Below, one piece after another: positions 18,031-26,879 of a stretch of 35,112 bases of DNA. The stretch covers positions 1 to 35,112 of the forward strand of contig JAMOMK010000082.1 in NCBI GenBank assembly GCA_027067055.1, written 5' to 3'. The notes below the pieces were generated by a model that saw only the letters and a program-made list of their open reading frames with translations, did not search any database and was not told where the DNA came from. Each line of letters begins with the position of its first letter. The first letter of the stretch is position 1. A program made the position numbers and the translations under genes. The stretch comes from Lysobacterales bacterium. GTDB taxonomy: Bacteria; Pseudomonadota; Gammaproteobacteria; Xanthomonadales; Marinicellaceae.

Positions 18031-18981
18031 TCAAAGTTGATGCAGTCTCAATTCTTTAGGCAGTGCAAACACCATACTTTCTGGCTCTCCATGCAACTCT
18101 TCTATTTCCACATTAGAGCAGTTTTTACTGATATAGCCCAAAACATCTTTAACTAATTTTTCTGGCGCCGAAGCACCTGCTGTTACTCCTATTTTACTAA
18201 TGTTTTCAAGCCAATCCAAGTCAATACAATCTGCATCGTCAATTAGATAAGCCTTAACTCCTTGACGCTCGGCAAGTTCATGCAAGCGATTAGAGTTGGA
18301 GCTATTAACACTACCTACAACCAAAACAAGGTCACAATCATGAGCTAGTTTTTTCACGGCAACTTGTCGATTTTGTGTGGCATAACAAATATCATCGTGT
18401 TTAGGGCCTTGAATAGTAGGGAATTTTAATTTCAACTCTGAAATAATATCAGCAGTATCATCGAGTGAAAGTGTTGTTTGAGTCACATAAGCCAATTCTT
18501 TCTCATCACCGAGCTCAAGTTTTTGAATATCATCAACTGATTCCACAATGGTGACTGAGCCACTGCCTTTTTCACAATCCCACTGCCCTATTGTTCCTTC
18601 AACTTCTGGATGTCCTTCATGTCCAATCAAAATTAAATTAAAATCACTTTTACAATAACGCAACACTTCCATATGCACTTTTGTCACTAAAGGACAAGTG
18701 GCATCAAACACTTTTAAGCCACGTTCTTTTGCTGCTCTACGCACCTCTTGAGAGACACCGTGAGCCGAAAATATAACAATTGTGCCATCAGGAATTTCAT
18801 CGAGTTCTTCGACAAAAACAGCACCTTTCTCTTTTAAATTGTTAACCACAAAGCGATTATGTACCACTTCGTGTTTGACATAAATTGGTGCTCCGAAGAT
18901 TTCGATGGCGCGATTAACAATTTCAATTGCTCTATCGACACCTGCACAAAATCCACGAGGATTAGCTAGACTTATCTTCAT
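18031..18981 (-). CDS. ispH: 4-hydroxy-3-methylbut-2-enyl diphosphate reductase IspH (LytB)
   Basis: 316 residues from the ATG at 18981, matching the usual start [14 protein letters not shown]. A TTG at 18993 is unlikely. Cys12, Cys96 and Cys199 are the three ligands of the iron-sulphur cluster. Other marks are [14 protein letters not shown] and [12 protein letters not shown]. IspH makes IPP and DMAPP, the last step of the MEP isoprenoid pathway. The start overlaps lspA by 20 bp. Confidence 0.97.
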   Translation of the reverse strand: MKISLANPRGFCAGVDRAIEIVNRAIEIFGAPIYVKHEVVHNRFVVNNLKEKGAVFVEELDEIPDGTIVIFSAHGVSQEVRRAAKERGLKVFDATCPLVTKVHMEVLRYCKSDFNLILIGHEGHPEVEGTIGQWDCEKGSGSVTIVESVDDIQKLELGDEKELAYVTQTTLSLDDTADIISELKLKFPTIQGPKHDDICYATQNRQVAVKKLAHDCDLVLVVGSVNSSNSNRLHELAERQGVKAYLIDDADCIDLDWLENISKIGVTAGASAPEKLVKDVLGYISKNCSNVEIEELHGEPESMVFALPKELRLHQL

Positions 18982-19477
18982 CCTTTTCACCAAAAATCAA
19001 ATCTAAAATCAAAAAGAATGCACCGAGACTTATTGCTGTATCAGCTACATTAAAAGCAGGCCAATAGTGTTCGTTATAATGTGCTTCAATAAAATCAATA
19101 ACATATCCTAAAGCAAAACGATCATAAATATTGCCCAAAGCTCCACCAATAACAAAAACCAAACCAAGATTTAAAAATTTCTGCTTGGTAGTTGTTTTAG
19201 TGAGCCAAATCAGTAACCAAACGACAATAACAATTGCCACAAAACCAATTACCCAACGCTGCCAGCCAGATTGGTCTGCCAAAATACTAAATGCCATGCC
19301 TTCATTATGCATCAGTGTCCAATTCAGGTAGGTATTCACGTGAACCGCTTCGTAAATCTTTAGCGATTCGGTTGCCATTGATTTTGTCAATTGATCCAAA
19401 TAGAACACAATAAAGCTAATTGGCAACCACCACAACCCAGGCTTGCCTTTTACTGATTCAATCAATGAATTAAGCAT
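18962..19477 (-). CDS. lspA: Lipoprotein signal peptidase LspA
   Basis: 171 residues from the ATG at 19477, chosen because AAAGGG lies just upstream and because it overlaps the ileS stop codon by 8 bp. A further start at 19507 would add 10 residues. Four membrane helices are visible. The catalytic aspartates lie in VIDFI (D128) and FNVADTAIS (D146), with the conserved N-L-x-D-R-type motif GNIYDR just before. It cleaves prolipoproteins at the lipobox Cys in the inner membrane; BamE and the SLT lipoprotein in this window are likely substrates. Confidence 0.95.
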   Translation of the reverse strand: MLNSLIESVKGKPGLWWLPISFIVFYLDQLTKSMATESLKIYEAVHVNTYLNWTLMHNEGMAFSILADQSGWQRWVIGFVAIVIVVWLLIWLTKTTTKQKFLNLGLVFVIGGALGNIYDRFALGYVIDFIEAHYNEHYWPAFNVADTAISLGAFFLILDLIFGEKDEDKSS

Positions 19478-22280
19478 AAGCCCTTTGCTCACCATCTCCA
19501 TCAACATTAACTATACATCGCCCACACAGTTCAGGGTATTTTTCATCAGTTCCTACAGATTCACGTTTGTGCCAACAGCGCGTACACTTTTCACCTTTGG
19601 CAACTTGTGCAACAATAAATACAGAACCCTTTACAAGATCACATTCCACAGCATTATCTGGTTTATCAGACAGCGGCAACAGTCTTGCCGCTGAAGTAAT
19701 TAACACAAACCGCAATTCATCATTAATATCTTTTAATTGTGCATATTTTTCTTCATCAACATAGATGGTAACATCAGCATCAAGTGAGGAACCAATATCA
19801 CCAGCTCCACGTAATTGCTCTAATAATTTAGTATTAGCGTTGCGAATTTCCCGAATTTCATTCCACTTTTGATCTGTCCATTGGCTATTTTCATCCACTT
19901 GAGGAATTTCATACCATTGTTCAAATAAGATATTTTTATCATTCCCTAATGTTTTCCAAATTTCATCAGCCGTATAGCTCATAATTGGCGCCATCCAGCG
20001 AATCAACGCTTGCAATATATGATGCATCGCTGTTTGTGCAGATAAACGTGCTTTAGAATCCTTTTTAGCTGTGTACAATCTATCCTTAAGTACATCTAAA
20101 TAAAATGCACCCATTTCTTGCGAGCAGAATGAACCCATCTTTTGGTAAATTTGATGAAACTGATAAGTTTCATAATCTTTCTTAATTTCCTCCTGGAGTG
20201 CATAAGCTTGCCTGATTGCCCATTGATCCAGCAAAGTACATTCGTTAACATCCAATAATTGCGTACTCGCATCAAAATCACTTAAGTTGCCAATAAAGAA
20301 GCGCGAAGTGTTGCGAATACGTCGGTATCCGTCAGCAACACGTTTCATTATTTCATCTGAAATTGTTATTTCTTTAGTATAATCAGCCGATGCACACCAT
20401 AGACGCAATATATCTGCTCCATAGGTATCAATGAGTTGTTTTGGTGCAATGATATTACCTAATGATTTGGACATTTTTCTGCCATTTTTATCAACCACAA
20501 AACCGTGGGTTAAGACCTGTTTATAAGGTGCTCGTCCATTTATTGCTGTACCTGTCAACAATGATGAATGAAACCAACCACGGTGTTGATCAGAACCTTC
20601 AAGATACAAATCAGCAGGCTCACGTAGATAATCTCGCGCTGTTAGTACAGCAAAGTGCGAAACACCTGAATCAAACCATACATCTAATACATCAGTAGTT
20701 TTCTCATAATCATCAAATTCACTAATCAAATCACTGGCTTTTGCATCAAACCATGCATCGATTCCATCTTTTTCTACCATTTTGGCAACGCTTTCCATGA
20801 TATCAAGCGTTTTAGGGTGCAATTCACCTGTTTCTTTATGAGTAAACAAGGTAATCGGAACACCCCATGTGCGTTGTCTTGAAATACACCATTCTGGACG
20901 AGTTTCAATCATGGAATAAATACGCGACTCACCCCATTCAGGAACCCATTTTACATTACGTATTTCTCCTAAGGCATTCTTTCTTAAGCCTTTTTTATCC
21001 ATACTGATGAACCATTGTGGCGTAGTTCTAAAGGCTGTCGGCGATTTATGACGCCAACAATGTGGATAAGAGTGATTAATTTCTTCGAAGTTTAACAGCA
21101 CATTTTCTTCTTTTAACAATTCAACGATTGTCTTATTAGCTTTCCATATATATTGACCGCCAAAAATTGGTGTACTTTCTAAATAAACACCGTTTCCACC
21201 CATTGGATTGTAAACTTCAATACCGTATTGTTTGCCGACATTAAAATCCTCAACGCCATGGCCAGGAGCGGTATGTACTGCACCTGTTCCTGCTTCCACT
21301 GTCACATGCTCACCCAAAATTACAGGAACTTGTCTATCATGATAAAACGGATGTTGCAACTTCAAACCTTCTAACTCTTTACCTGCAAGTGTAGCTAATA
21401 TTTCCGGATTTTCTATACCATATTTTGAAGCAACATCATTGACCAATTCCGCAGCTATAACCAACACATAATCTTTATGTCCTTTAACTAGTGAGTATTC
21501 CAACTCTTCATGCAAAGAAACCGCCATAGAAGCAGGCAAAGTCCATGGTGTTGTTGTCCAAATAGGGATCGCAATATTATTGCCTTGATTTTCAACACCA
21601 AATGCCGCGTAAAGTGCATCCGCATCAACGGCGGCATAAGCCACATCAATAGCTGGAGAGTTTTTATCTTGGTATTCAATTTCTGCCTCAGCCAAAGCAG
21701 AGCCACAATCAAAACACCAATTAACAGGCTTAACGCCTTTTTCTACATGACCATTTTCAACAATCTTACCCAAAGCACGAATCATATCGGCTTCGTATTT
21801 AAAGTCTTTAGTCAAATATGGGTTATCCCATTCACCAATAACACCCAATCGCTTAAATTCCGCCTTTTGAATTTCAACTTGTCTGCCTGCATATTCTCTG
21901 CATTTTTGGCGAAAGGCTTTGGCATCAATCTTTTGCCCAACTTTACCGTGTTTCTTTTCCACTTGAATCTCAATTGGCAAACCATGGCAATCCCAACCAG
22001 GCACATAAGGAGCAGAAAACCCAGACATTAACTTTGACTTAACAATAATGTCTTTTAAAATTTTGTTTAAAGCATGTCCCGTATGCAATGAGCCATTCGC
22101 ATAGGGAGGACCGTCGTGTAAAATAAATTGCGGTCTATCTTTTGTTGCTTCTTGAATTTTATGGTATAAATTTTCTTCGTCGCATTTCTTCAACCACAAT
22201 GGCTCTTTTTGCGCCAATCCTGCTTTCATGGAAAATTTAGTTTTGGGTAAATTTAATGTTTCTTTGTAATTATTGCTCAC
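19470..22280 (-). CDS. ileS: Isoleucyl-tRNA synthetase
   Basis: 936 residues, close to the E. coli length. The start is GTG at 22280, with GGAGCC upstream. The class I HIGH motif reads HTGH (66-69), preceded by DGPPYANGSL. GRKMSKSLGN (around residue 605) is the KMSKS loop. The editing (CP1) domain lies between them, with WTTTPWTLPA and GTGAVHTAPGHG. A C-terminal zinc finger has CTRCW and CGRC. It charges tRNA-Ile. The start overlaps the ribF stop by 11 bp, and the gene lies in the conserved ribF-ileS-lspA block. It is the bacterial, mupirocin-sensitive type by length and domain layout, as far as can be judged. Confidence 0.98.
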   Translation of the reverse strand: MSNNYKETLNLPKTKFSMKAGLAQKEPLWLKKCDEENLYHKIQEATKDRPQFILHDGPPYANGSLHTGHALNKILKDIIVKSKLMSGFSAPYVPGWDCHGLPIEIQVEKKHGKVGQKIDAKAFRQKCREYAGRQVEIQKAEFKRLGVIGEWDNPYLTKDFKYEADMIRALGKIVENGHVEKGVKPVNWCFDCGSALAEAEIEYQDKNSPAIDVAYAAVDADALYAAFGVENQGNNIAIPIWTTTPWTLPASMAVSLHEELEYSLVKGHKDYVLVIAAELVNDVASKYGIENPEILATLAGKELEGLKLQHPFYHDRQVPVILGEHVTVEAGTGAVHTAPGHGVEDFNVGKQYGIEVYNPMGGNGVYLESTPIFGGQYIWKANKTIVELLKEENVLLNFEEINHSYPHCWRHKSPTAFRTTPQWFISMDKKGLRKNALGEIRNVKWVPEWGESRIYSMIETRPEWCISRQRTWGVPITLFTHKETGELHPKTLDIMESVAKMVEKDGIDAWFDAKASDLISEFDDYEKTTDVLDVWFDSGVSHFAVLTARDYLREPADLYLEGSDQHRGWFHSSLLTGTAINGRAPYKQVLTHGFVVDKNGRKMSKSLGNIIAPKQLIDTYGADILRLWCASADYTKEITISDEIMKRVADGYRRIRNTSRFFIGNLSDFDASTQLLDVNECTLLDQWAIRQAYALQEEIKKDYETYQFHQIYQKMGSFCSQEMGAFYLDVLKDRLYTAKKDSKARLSAQTAMHHILQALIRWMAPIMSYTADEIWKTLGNDKNILFEQWYEIPQVDENSQWTDQKWNEIREIRNANTKLLEQLRGAGDIGSSLDADVTIYVDEEKYAQLKDINDELRFVLITSAARLLPLSDKPDNAVECDLVKGSVFIVAQVAKGEKCTRCWHKRESVGTDEKYPELCGRCIVNVDGDGEQRAYA

Positions 22281-23232
22281 GCAATGGCTCCGTATTTATT
22301 TTTGTATTGTTTTTAAAAAAGTGACGCGTTTTTAACACATCATCGTTAATTTTTTGTTTTAATTCACTTAAGGAATCAAATTTTACTTCATTTCTTAATT
22401 TATGGTAAAACAAAACTTCAACATTTTGCCCATAAACTTGCTTATTGAAATCTAAAATAAAGACTTCTAAGATATCTGTCTTACCATTTACTGTAGGTCG
22501 TGTACCAATACTGGCTGCACCCAAATAAATTTTACCATTTTCAAACTTAACTTTAACACAAAATATACCATTTATCGGCGCTGCCCTATTCCTCAGTTTA
22601 ATATTGATTGTTGGAAAGTCCAAAGTCCGACCTATTTGTTTGCCTTTGCTCACACGGCCAAGAATTGAAAATCGTCTTCCAAGTGTTTGTTCAACAAAAT
22701 CAAACTCACTATTATCCAAGTGTTTTCGTATGAGCGAACTACTGATACGCGCATTTTCTTTTTCAACAACTGTATTAATATGTGCAACAGTGATGCCTTT
22801 TGGCTCACAGTGTTCTTTAAGCAATGCAATATCACCAACCCTATTTTTACCAAATCGAAAATCATCACCTATTATAATATGTTTGGCATTTAACCCTTTT
22901 AGTAGAATTTTTTGAATAAAATCAAGAGCAGATAATTCCGATAAGTTTTTATTAAAATTAAGTAAACAATAATTGTCTACTTTTAATGCTTCAATTAAAT
23001 GGTACTTACATTTAAAAGGTGTCAATAATGGTACGTTCTCTTTACCCATAAAATATTGTGATGCTAAGGGTTGCATTGAAACCACGCATGACTCTAAATT
23101 GTGTTGCTTAGCATAATCAACAACGCGTTTAATCAAAGCCTGATGCCCCAAGTGAACGCCATCAAAATTCCCAATTGTCACAACTGTTTTATTTTGCAAG
23201 GTTTGCCGCTGAGGATAACGAATAAATTTCAT
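22270..23232 (-). CDS. ribF: Bifunctional riboflavin kinase / FAD synthetase RibF
   Basis: 320 residues. The N-terminal FAD synthetase domain has TIGNFDGVHLGHQ (19-31), the nucleotidyltransferase motif, and IIGDDFRFGKNR in the middle; RISSSLIR marks the end of that domain. The C-terminal riboflavin kinase domain has GRTLDFPTINI and NGIFCVKV. The enzyme converts riboflavin to FMN and then FAD. The ATG overlaps the murJ stop codon (ATGA). It sits upstream of ileS as in E. coli. Confidence 0.96.
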   Translation of the reverse strand: MKFIRYPQRQTLQNKTVVTIGNFDGVHLGHQALIKRVVDYAKQHNLESCVVSMQPLASQYFMGKENVPLLTPFKCKYHLIEALKVDNYCLLNFNKNLSELSALDFIQKILLKGLNAKHIIIGDDFRFGKNRVGDIALLKEHCEPKGITVAHINTVVEKENARISSSLIRKHLDNSEFDFVEQTLGRRFSILGRVSKGKQIGRTLDFPTINIKLRNRAAPINGIFCVKVKFENGKIYLGAASIGTRPTVNGKTDILEVFILDFNKQVYGQNVEVLFYHKLRNEVKFDSLSELKQKINDDVLKTRHFFKNNTKINTEPLREQ

Positions 23233-24785
23233 CGATGCACCAACATTTGTTTAACCTTTACCTTCATTGCTACTAAAGAACAATAAAACACCAAAACTCC
23301 ACTACCTATACATAAAAACAAACACCCCAATCTTCCATGCCATGTCAAGTCTGACCAGTTGCCAAACTGATTAACTAATAAATACAGCGACATTGCCATG
23401 ATTATGCTTGCACTCGTAATTTTAATCACAATTTTCCATGCAATAACGCCTTTGGGTAAAACACCTGCTTTGCGCAAACCCCGATAAAGCATAACTGTTT
23501 GCATCCAACCCGATAGCGCACTGGCTAATGCCAAACCCACATACAAAGCATAAAAGTCTAAATACCAAAGAATACCAACAAAAATTAAATTGAATCCCAT
23601 ATTCGAAAACATGGCAATTATGCCTATTTTCACGGGTGTTTTAGTGTCTTTGCGAGAGTAATAAGCTGGCAATAAAATTTTATTGATGATAAATGCAGGC
23701 AGTGCCAACATATATGCCATCACGCCAATACTTACCATTTGTGTTTTATCTGGCGTAAACTTACCATATTCAAACAAAGCAACAACCACTTGCTCTGCTA
23801 AAACAGCCAAACCAATTGCGGCAGGAATAGCAATTAAAAAACCTAAATTTAATGCCCAACGCATGGTTTTGACGAACTCCTCCTTATCTTCTTTAGCAAA
23901 TTGCCGTGATAAAGTCGGCAATATAACTGTAGAAATCGCAATAGCGAAAATTCCTAATGGAAATTCAAGCAACCTTTCAGAAAGGTATAAATACGAAACA
24001 CTACCAGCAACCAACCAAGTCGCAATGATGGTATCAAGCAAAACATTAATTTGCGCGACAGATGATCCAAACAATGTTGGAATCATTAGCTTCATGACTT
24101 TTTTAACCTTTTCATCCCTAAAACCAAACTTAAATTTAGGAAACAACCCTAACTTTAACAAAGCTGGCACTTGAACGACTAATTGCACTATGCCAGCTAT
24201 TAGCACACCAATAGCCAGAGATTTTTCAGGTATTTCAAAATTATCCCGAAGAAACAGCACACTTAGTATTAATGACACATTTAATAAGATTGGTGTCGCT
24301 GCAGGCAAAGCGAATTTTTTATGAGAATTTAAAATTCCTCCCGCAAAAGCCACCATGACAATAAAAGGAAAGTAAAATAAGGTGTAACGCAACCAACTGA
24401 CAGCTTCTTTAAAAACCTCAGGGTCTGATGTCTTCCAGGAAGGGGCTGTTAACCACAAAACTTGTGGTGCAAAAATCTCCAATAACATCCAAACAACAAG
24501 AACTATTGAAATTAACGTTCCTGCGACACTATCAATGAATTCTTTTAATAACTCTTTCGACTCTGTTGCTTTTATATCATTCAAAACAGGTACAAAAGCC
24601 ATAGAAAAAGAACCTTCGGCAAACAATCTGCGCATGAAGTTTGGAATTTTAAATGCCACAAGAAAAGCATCCGTCAATACTGTCACACCAAAGAATATCA
24701 CCATCACTTGGTCACGCACAAATCCACTAATGCGTGAAGCAAAAGTAAACAAACTAACAACAGCAGTAGATTTAAACAAACTCAT
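23229..24785 (-). CDS. murJ: Lipid II flippase MurJ
   Basis: 518 residues from the ATG at 24785; another ATG at 24830 adds 15 residues but departs from the family N-terminus (MSLFKSTAVVSLFTFASRISGFVRD is usually first, shown here as its beginning MSLFKSTAVV and ISGFVRD). There are about 14 hydrophobic segments. FAEGSFSMAFVPVL near residue 55 is a signature of the family. MurJ moves lipid II across the inner membrane for peptidoglycan synthesis. No clear ribosome site is seen before either start. The gene is divergent from rpsT, as in E. coli relatives. Confidence 0.95.
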   Translation of the reverse strand: MSLFKSTAVVSLFTFASRISGFVRDQVMVIFFGVTVLTDAFLVAFKIPNFMRRLFAEGSFSMAFVPVLNDIKATESKELLKEFIDSVAGTLISIVLVVWMLLEIFAPQVLWLTAPSWKTSDPEVFKEAVSWLRYTLFYFPFIVMVAFAGGILNSHKKFALPAATPILLNVSLILSVLFLRDNFEIPEKSLAIGVLIAGIVQLVVQVPALLKLGLFPKFKFGFRDEKVKKVMKLMIPTLFGSSVAQINVLLDTIIATWLVAGSVSYLYLSERLLEFPLGIFAIAISTVILPTLSRQFAKEDKEEFVKTMRWALNLGFLIAIPAAIGLAVLAEQVVVALFEYGKFTPDKTQMVSIGVMAYMLALPAFIINKILLPAYYSRKDTKTPVKIGIIAMFSNMGFNLIFVGILWYLDFYALYVGLALASALSGWMQTVMLYRGLRKAGVLPKGVIAWKIVIKITSASIIMAMSLYLLVNQFGNWSDLTWHGRLGCLFLCIGSGVLVFYCSLVAMKVKVKQMLVHR

Positions 24786-24832
24786 TAAAATAGGACAAAT
24801 TAAAAGAAGGGTAATTTTATTGATAAACATGT

Positions 24833-24850
24833 ATAATTCATATGAATTAT
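24833..24850. promoter_or_regulatory. Perfect 18-bp palindrome upstream of murJ
   Basis: ATAATTCAT followed by ATGAATTAT is an exact 18-bp palindrome, 48 bp before the chosen murJ start. It could be an operator or part of the murJ promoter. The base content is AT-rich, so some chance is possible. Confidence 0.35.
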
Positions 24851-24920
24851 TAAAAATATCACTTTTTTGAGCTAAAATCAGGTGATATTGCTCAATTAAA
24901 GCATTTTGATAGCCAAATTA

Positions 24921-24949
24921 TTGACTACAATGAGCTAAATCGTGATAAT
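24921..24949 (+). promoter_or_regulatory. rpsT promoter
   Basis: TTGACT (24921-24926) and GATAAT (24944-24949) are spaced 17 bp apart, a strong sigma70 promoter. The transcript would start near 24956, giving a leader of about 40 nt before the UUG start codon. Confidence 0.75.
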
Positions 24950-24994
24950 ACGCGCCTAAAATTTTTAACCAAAACAAATTATTGGAGAAACAAA

Positions 24995-25258
24995 TTGGCT
25001 AATTCAGCACAAGCAAAAAAACGCGTAAGACAATCAGCAAAACGACGTGTACATAATATGAGCCTTCGTTCAAATGCAAGAACACACATTAAAAATGTTG
25101 TTAATGCTATTGAAGCAGGTGACAAAAAAAATGCACAAGAACTTTACGCAAAAATGATTCCTGTTGTTGACAGTGTTGCAAACAAAGGCATCTTCCACAA
25201 AAACAAAGTGGCAAGACATAAAAGTCGCCTTAACAGTAAAATCAAAGCAATGTCATAA
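24995..25258 (+). CDS. rpsT: 30S ribosomal protein S20
   Basis: 87 residues, normal length. It begins MANSAQAKKRVRQ and is a helical, Lys/Arg-rich protein with SLRSNARTHIKNVV and the late KGIFHKNKVARHKSRL stretch. The start codon is TTG at 24995, preceded by GGAG seven bases upstream. E. coli rpsT also starts with UUG, a feature tied to its autoregulation, so the rare start is probably conserved on purpose. S20 binds the 5' domain of 16S rRNA. Confidence 0.97.
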   Translation: MANSAQAKKRVRQSAKRRVHNMSLRSNARTHIKNVVNAIEAGDKKNAQELYAKMIPVVDSVANKGIFHKNKVARHKSRLNSKIKAMS

Positions 25259-25286
25259 CGTTGTTTCATTAATTGATATTACTATG

Positions 25287-25316
25287 AAGGAGCTTAAATT
25301 TATTAGCTCCTTTTTT
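25287..25316 (+). terminator. Rho-independent terminator after rpsT
   Basis: AAGGAGCT (25287-25294) and AGCTCCTT (25305-25312) form an 8-bp stem with a 10-nt AT loop, followed by a run of T to 25316. It ends the rpsT transcript. Confidence 0.9.
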
Positions 25317-25412
25317 CATAACCCACCCCAATTAATCAAAATAAATCATTATATTTTGTGAAAAAAGCGGACTTTCACTCAAAAAGACAGTTATTTTTAA
25401 GTTTTAAGACGC

Positions 25413-25474
25413 TGTTCACATAAATTTAACAAAAATTGTCTATAATGAATCACATAATTTTATTCATGTGAACA
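25413..25474 (+). promoter_or_regulatory. Promoter region of the HD-GYP gene flanked by a 9-bp inverted repeat
   Basis: A perfect -10 TATAAT lies at 25441-25446, 41 bp before the gene. The arms TGTTCACAT (25413-25421) and ATGTGAACA (25466-25474) are exact inverse copies and frame it. No good -35 box is seen, which fits a promoter that needs an activator. The remaining intergenic DNA, 25317-25412, holds only a weak 6-bp hairpin (25358-25378). Confidence 0.45.
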
Positions 25475-25486
25475 AGATATCATAAT

Positions 25487-26803
25487 ATGTTAGCTCAAGA
25501 AAAAATAAGTTCAAACCAAATAACGGTTGGTATGTATATACATAAGCTCGATCGTCCATGGGTAGAAACTCCTTTTGCTTTTCAGGGCTTTTATGTTCGA
25601 ACCAAACATGAAATTCAAGAATTACAAAGATTTTGTAGTCATGTATTTATAGATTGTGAAAAAGGTGTTCAACCCTATAAAGAATCAGAAATCAGCAAAC
25701 CATCACCTCTTTTAGTTGCTGAAAAATTACAGAAAAAAACCAAACCTTCTTATGTTGTTGCTGCTGACTTAAAAAAGATTGTATTCAATATTGGTCGTTA
25801 CGAAAAAAGTACAAAACCTTTTAAGAAGGAAATCAATAACGCAAAAATTCTCTTTGCAGACTTATCTCACTCAATTGAACAAATCAGCTTCAATTTAAGA
25901 GTCGGAAAAAGCCTCAATATTTCGGAAACTAAATCACACGCTAAATCAGTTGTTTCCAGTGTTATTAAAAACCCAAATACAATGATTTGGTTAAGTCGAT
26001 TAAAGAACCAAGGTGACTATACTTACAACCATTCACTTCGCTCAAGTATACTTGCTATTGTTTTTGGTCGATATTTAGGCTTAAATGAAGGCGAGCTTAT
26101 TTCATTAGCCACAGGTGTTTTACTTGCAGATATCGGCAAAACAAAAATACAAAGAACTCTACTCAACTCAAGCAGGAAGCTAACTAACTCCGAAAAGATA
26201 ATTATGAAGAGCCATGTAGAGCTTGGAGTGGAAATGCTTGCAACAGATAAAAATGTAGATCACTCTACTCTAGTTATTGTAGAAACACACCATGAAAGAA
26301 TTAATGGCAGCGGCTATCCTTATGGTTTAGTTGGTGCAGAAATACCTTTCTTTGGTCAAATTGCGGGATTAGTTGATGTTTTTGATGCCATTACAAGTAA
26401 AAAACCTTACGGCAAACAAATAACATCTGCCCAAGCCATGGATTGGTTATACAGTCAAAAAGACAAACTATTTTCTAGCAAGATTATTGGTGACTTTATT
26501 CAAGCAATAGGCTTATATCCTGCAGGAACAATAGTCGAATTAACAGATAACTCTGTCGCTCTAGTTGTTTCTCACAACCCTGATAAGAGACTAAGACCTG
26601 AAGTTTTCTTAATAAAAGATGGCAAGGGAAATAACTTAAGTGCCACAAAAACTATTGATTTATCCAAAAGGTCATTTTTATCTAAGGTTGATAGACCAAT
26701 GGTAAAAAAAGCATTACTACCTGAAGCCATCAACTTAACTCAAGAAAAGTTATCGACGGCACTAAGACAAAGCGCTCAGGTTCGTAAAGTTCTTTTTGGT
26801 TAA
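25487..26803 (+). CDS. HD-GYP domain protein with DUF3391 N-terminus, degenerate HD motif
   Basis: 438 residues. Residues 1-130 match the DUF3391 region common before HD-GYP domains (ITVGMYIHKLDRPWVETPF, then FQGF). The HD-GYP domain spans about 175-345. The motifs are H182, LLADIGK (213-218), H243, HHE (268-270) and GSGYP (274-278), then DVFDAITSKKPYG. The first residue of the HD pair is Ala214 instead of His, while Asp215 and Lys218 remain. Intact proteins of this family hydrolyse cyclic di-GMP. With one metal ligand missing, activity may be changed or lost. It stands alone, with its own promoter. Confidence 0.92.
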   Translation: MLAQEKISSNQITVGMYIHKLDRPWVETPFAFQGFYVRTKHEIQELQRFCSHVFIDCEKGVQPYKESEISKPSPLLVAEKLQKKTKPSYVVAADLKKIVFNIGRYEKSTKPFKKEINNAKILFADLSHSIEQISFNLRVGKSLNISETKSHAKSVVSSVIKNPNTMIWLSRLKNQGDYTYNHSLRSSILAIVFGRYLGLNEGELISLATGVLLADIGKTKIQRTLLNSSRKLTNSEKIIMKSHVELGVEMLATDKNVDHSTLVIVETHHERINGSGYPYGLVGAEIPFFGQIAGLVDVFDAITSKKPYGKQITSAQAMDWLYSQKDKLFSSKIIGDFIQAIGLYPAGTIVELTDNSVALVVSHNPDKRLRPEVFLIKDGKGNNLSATKTIDLSKRSFLSKVDRPMVKKALLPEAINLTQEKLSTALRQSAQVRKVLFG

Positions 26804-26817
26804 TTTACAAACCACTC

Positions 26818-26847
26818 TTCACAAAGTGTAGATTTGATTGATATAAT
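26818..26847 (+). promoter_or_regulatory. Candidate promoter of thyA-folA
   Basis: TTCACA (26818-26823) and TATAAT (26842-26847) lie 18 bp apart, 32 bp before the thyA ATG. The -10 is perfect; the -35 is moderate. Confidence 0.5.
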
Positions 26848-26879
26848 AAGGTAACTTATTTTTGTCTTAATCATATTCT

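Noticed and set aside
17924-18034. Longer FimT start at 18034 (TTG)
   Set aside because: It adds 37 residues ahead of the prepilin leader, which must be at the N-terminus.
21510-22031. 173-residue plus-strand open frame inside ileS
   Set aside because: Shadow of ileS on the other strand.
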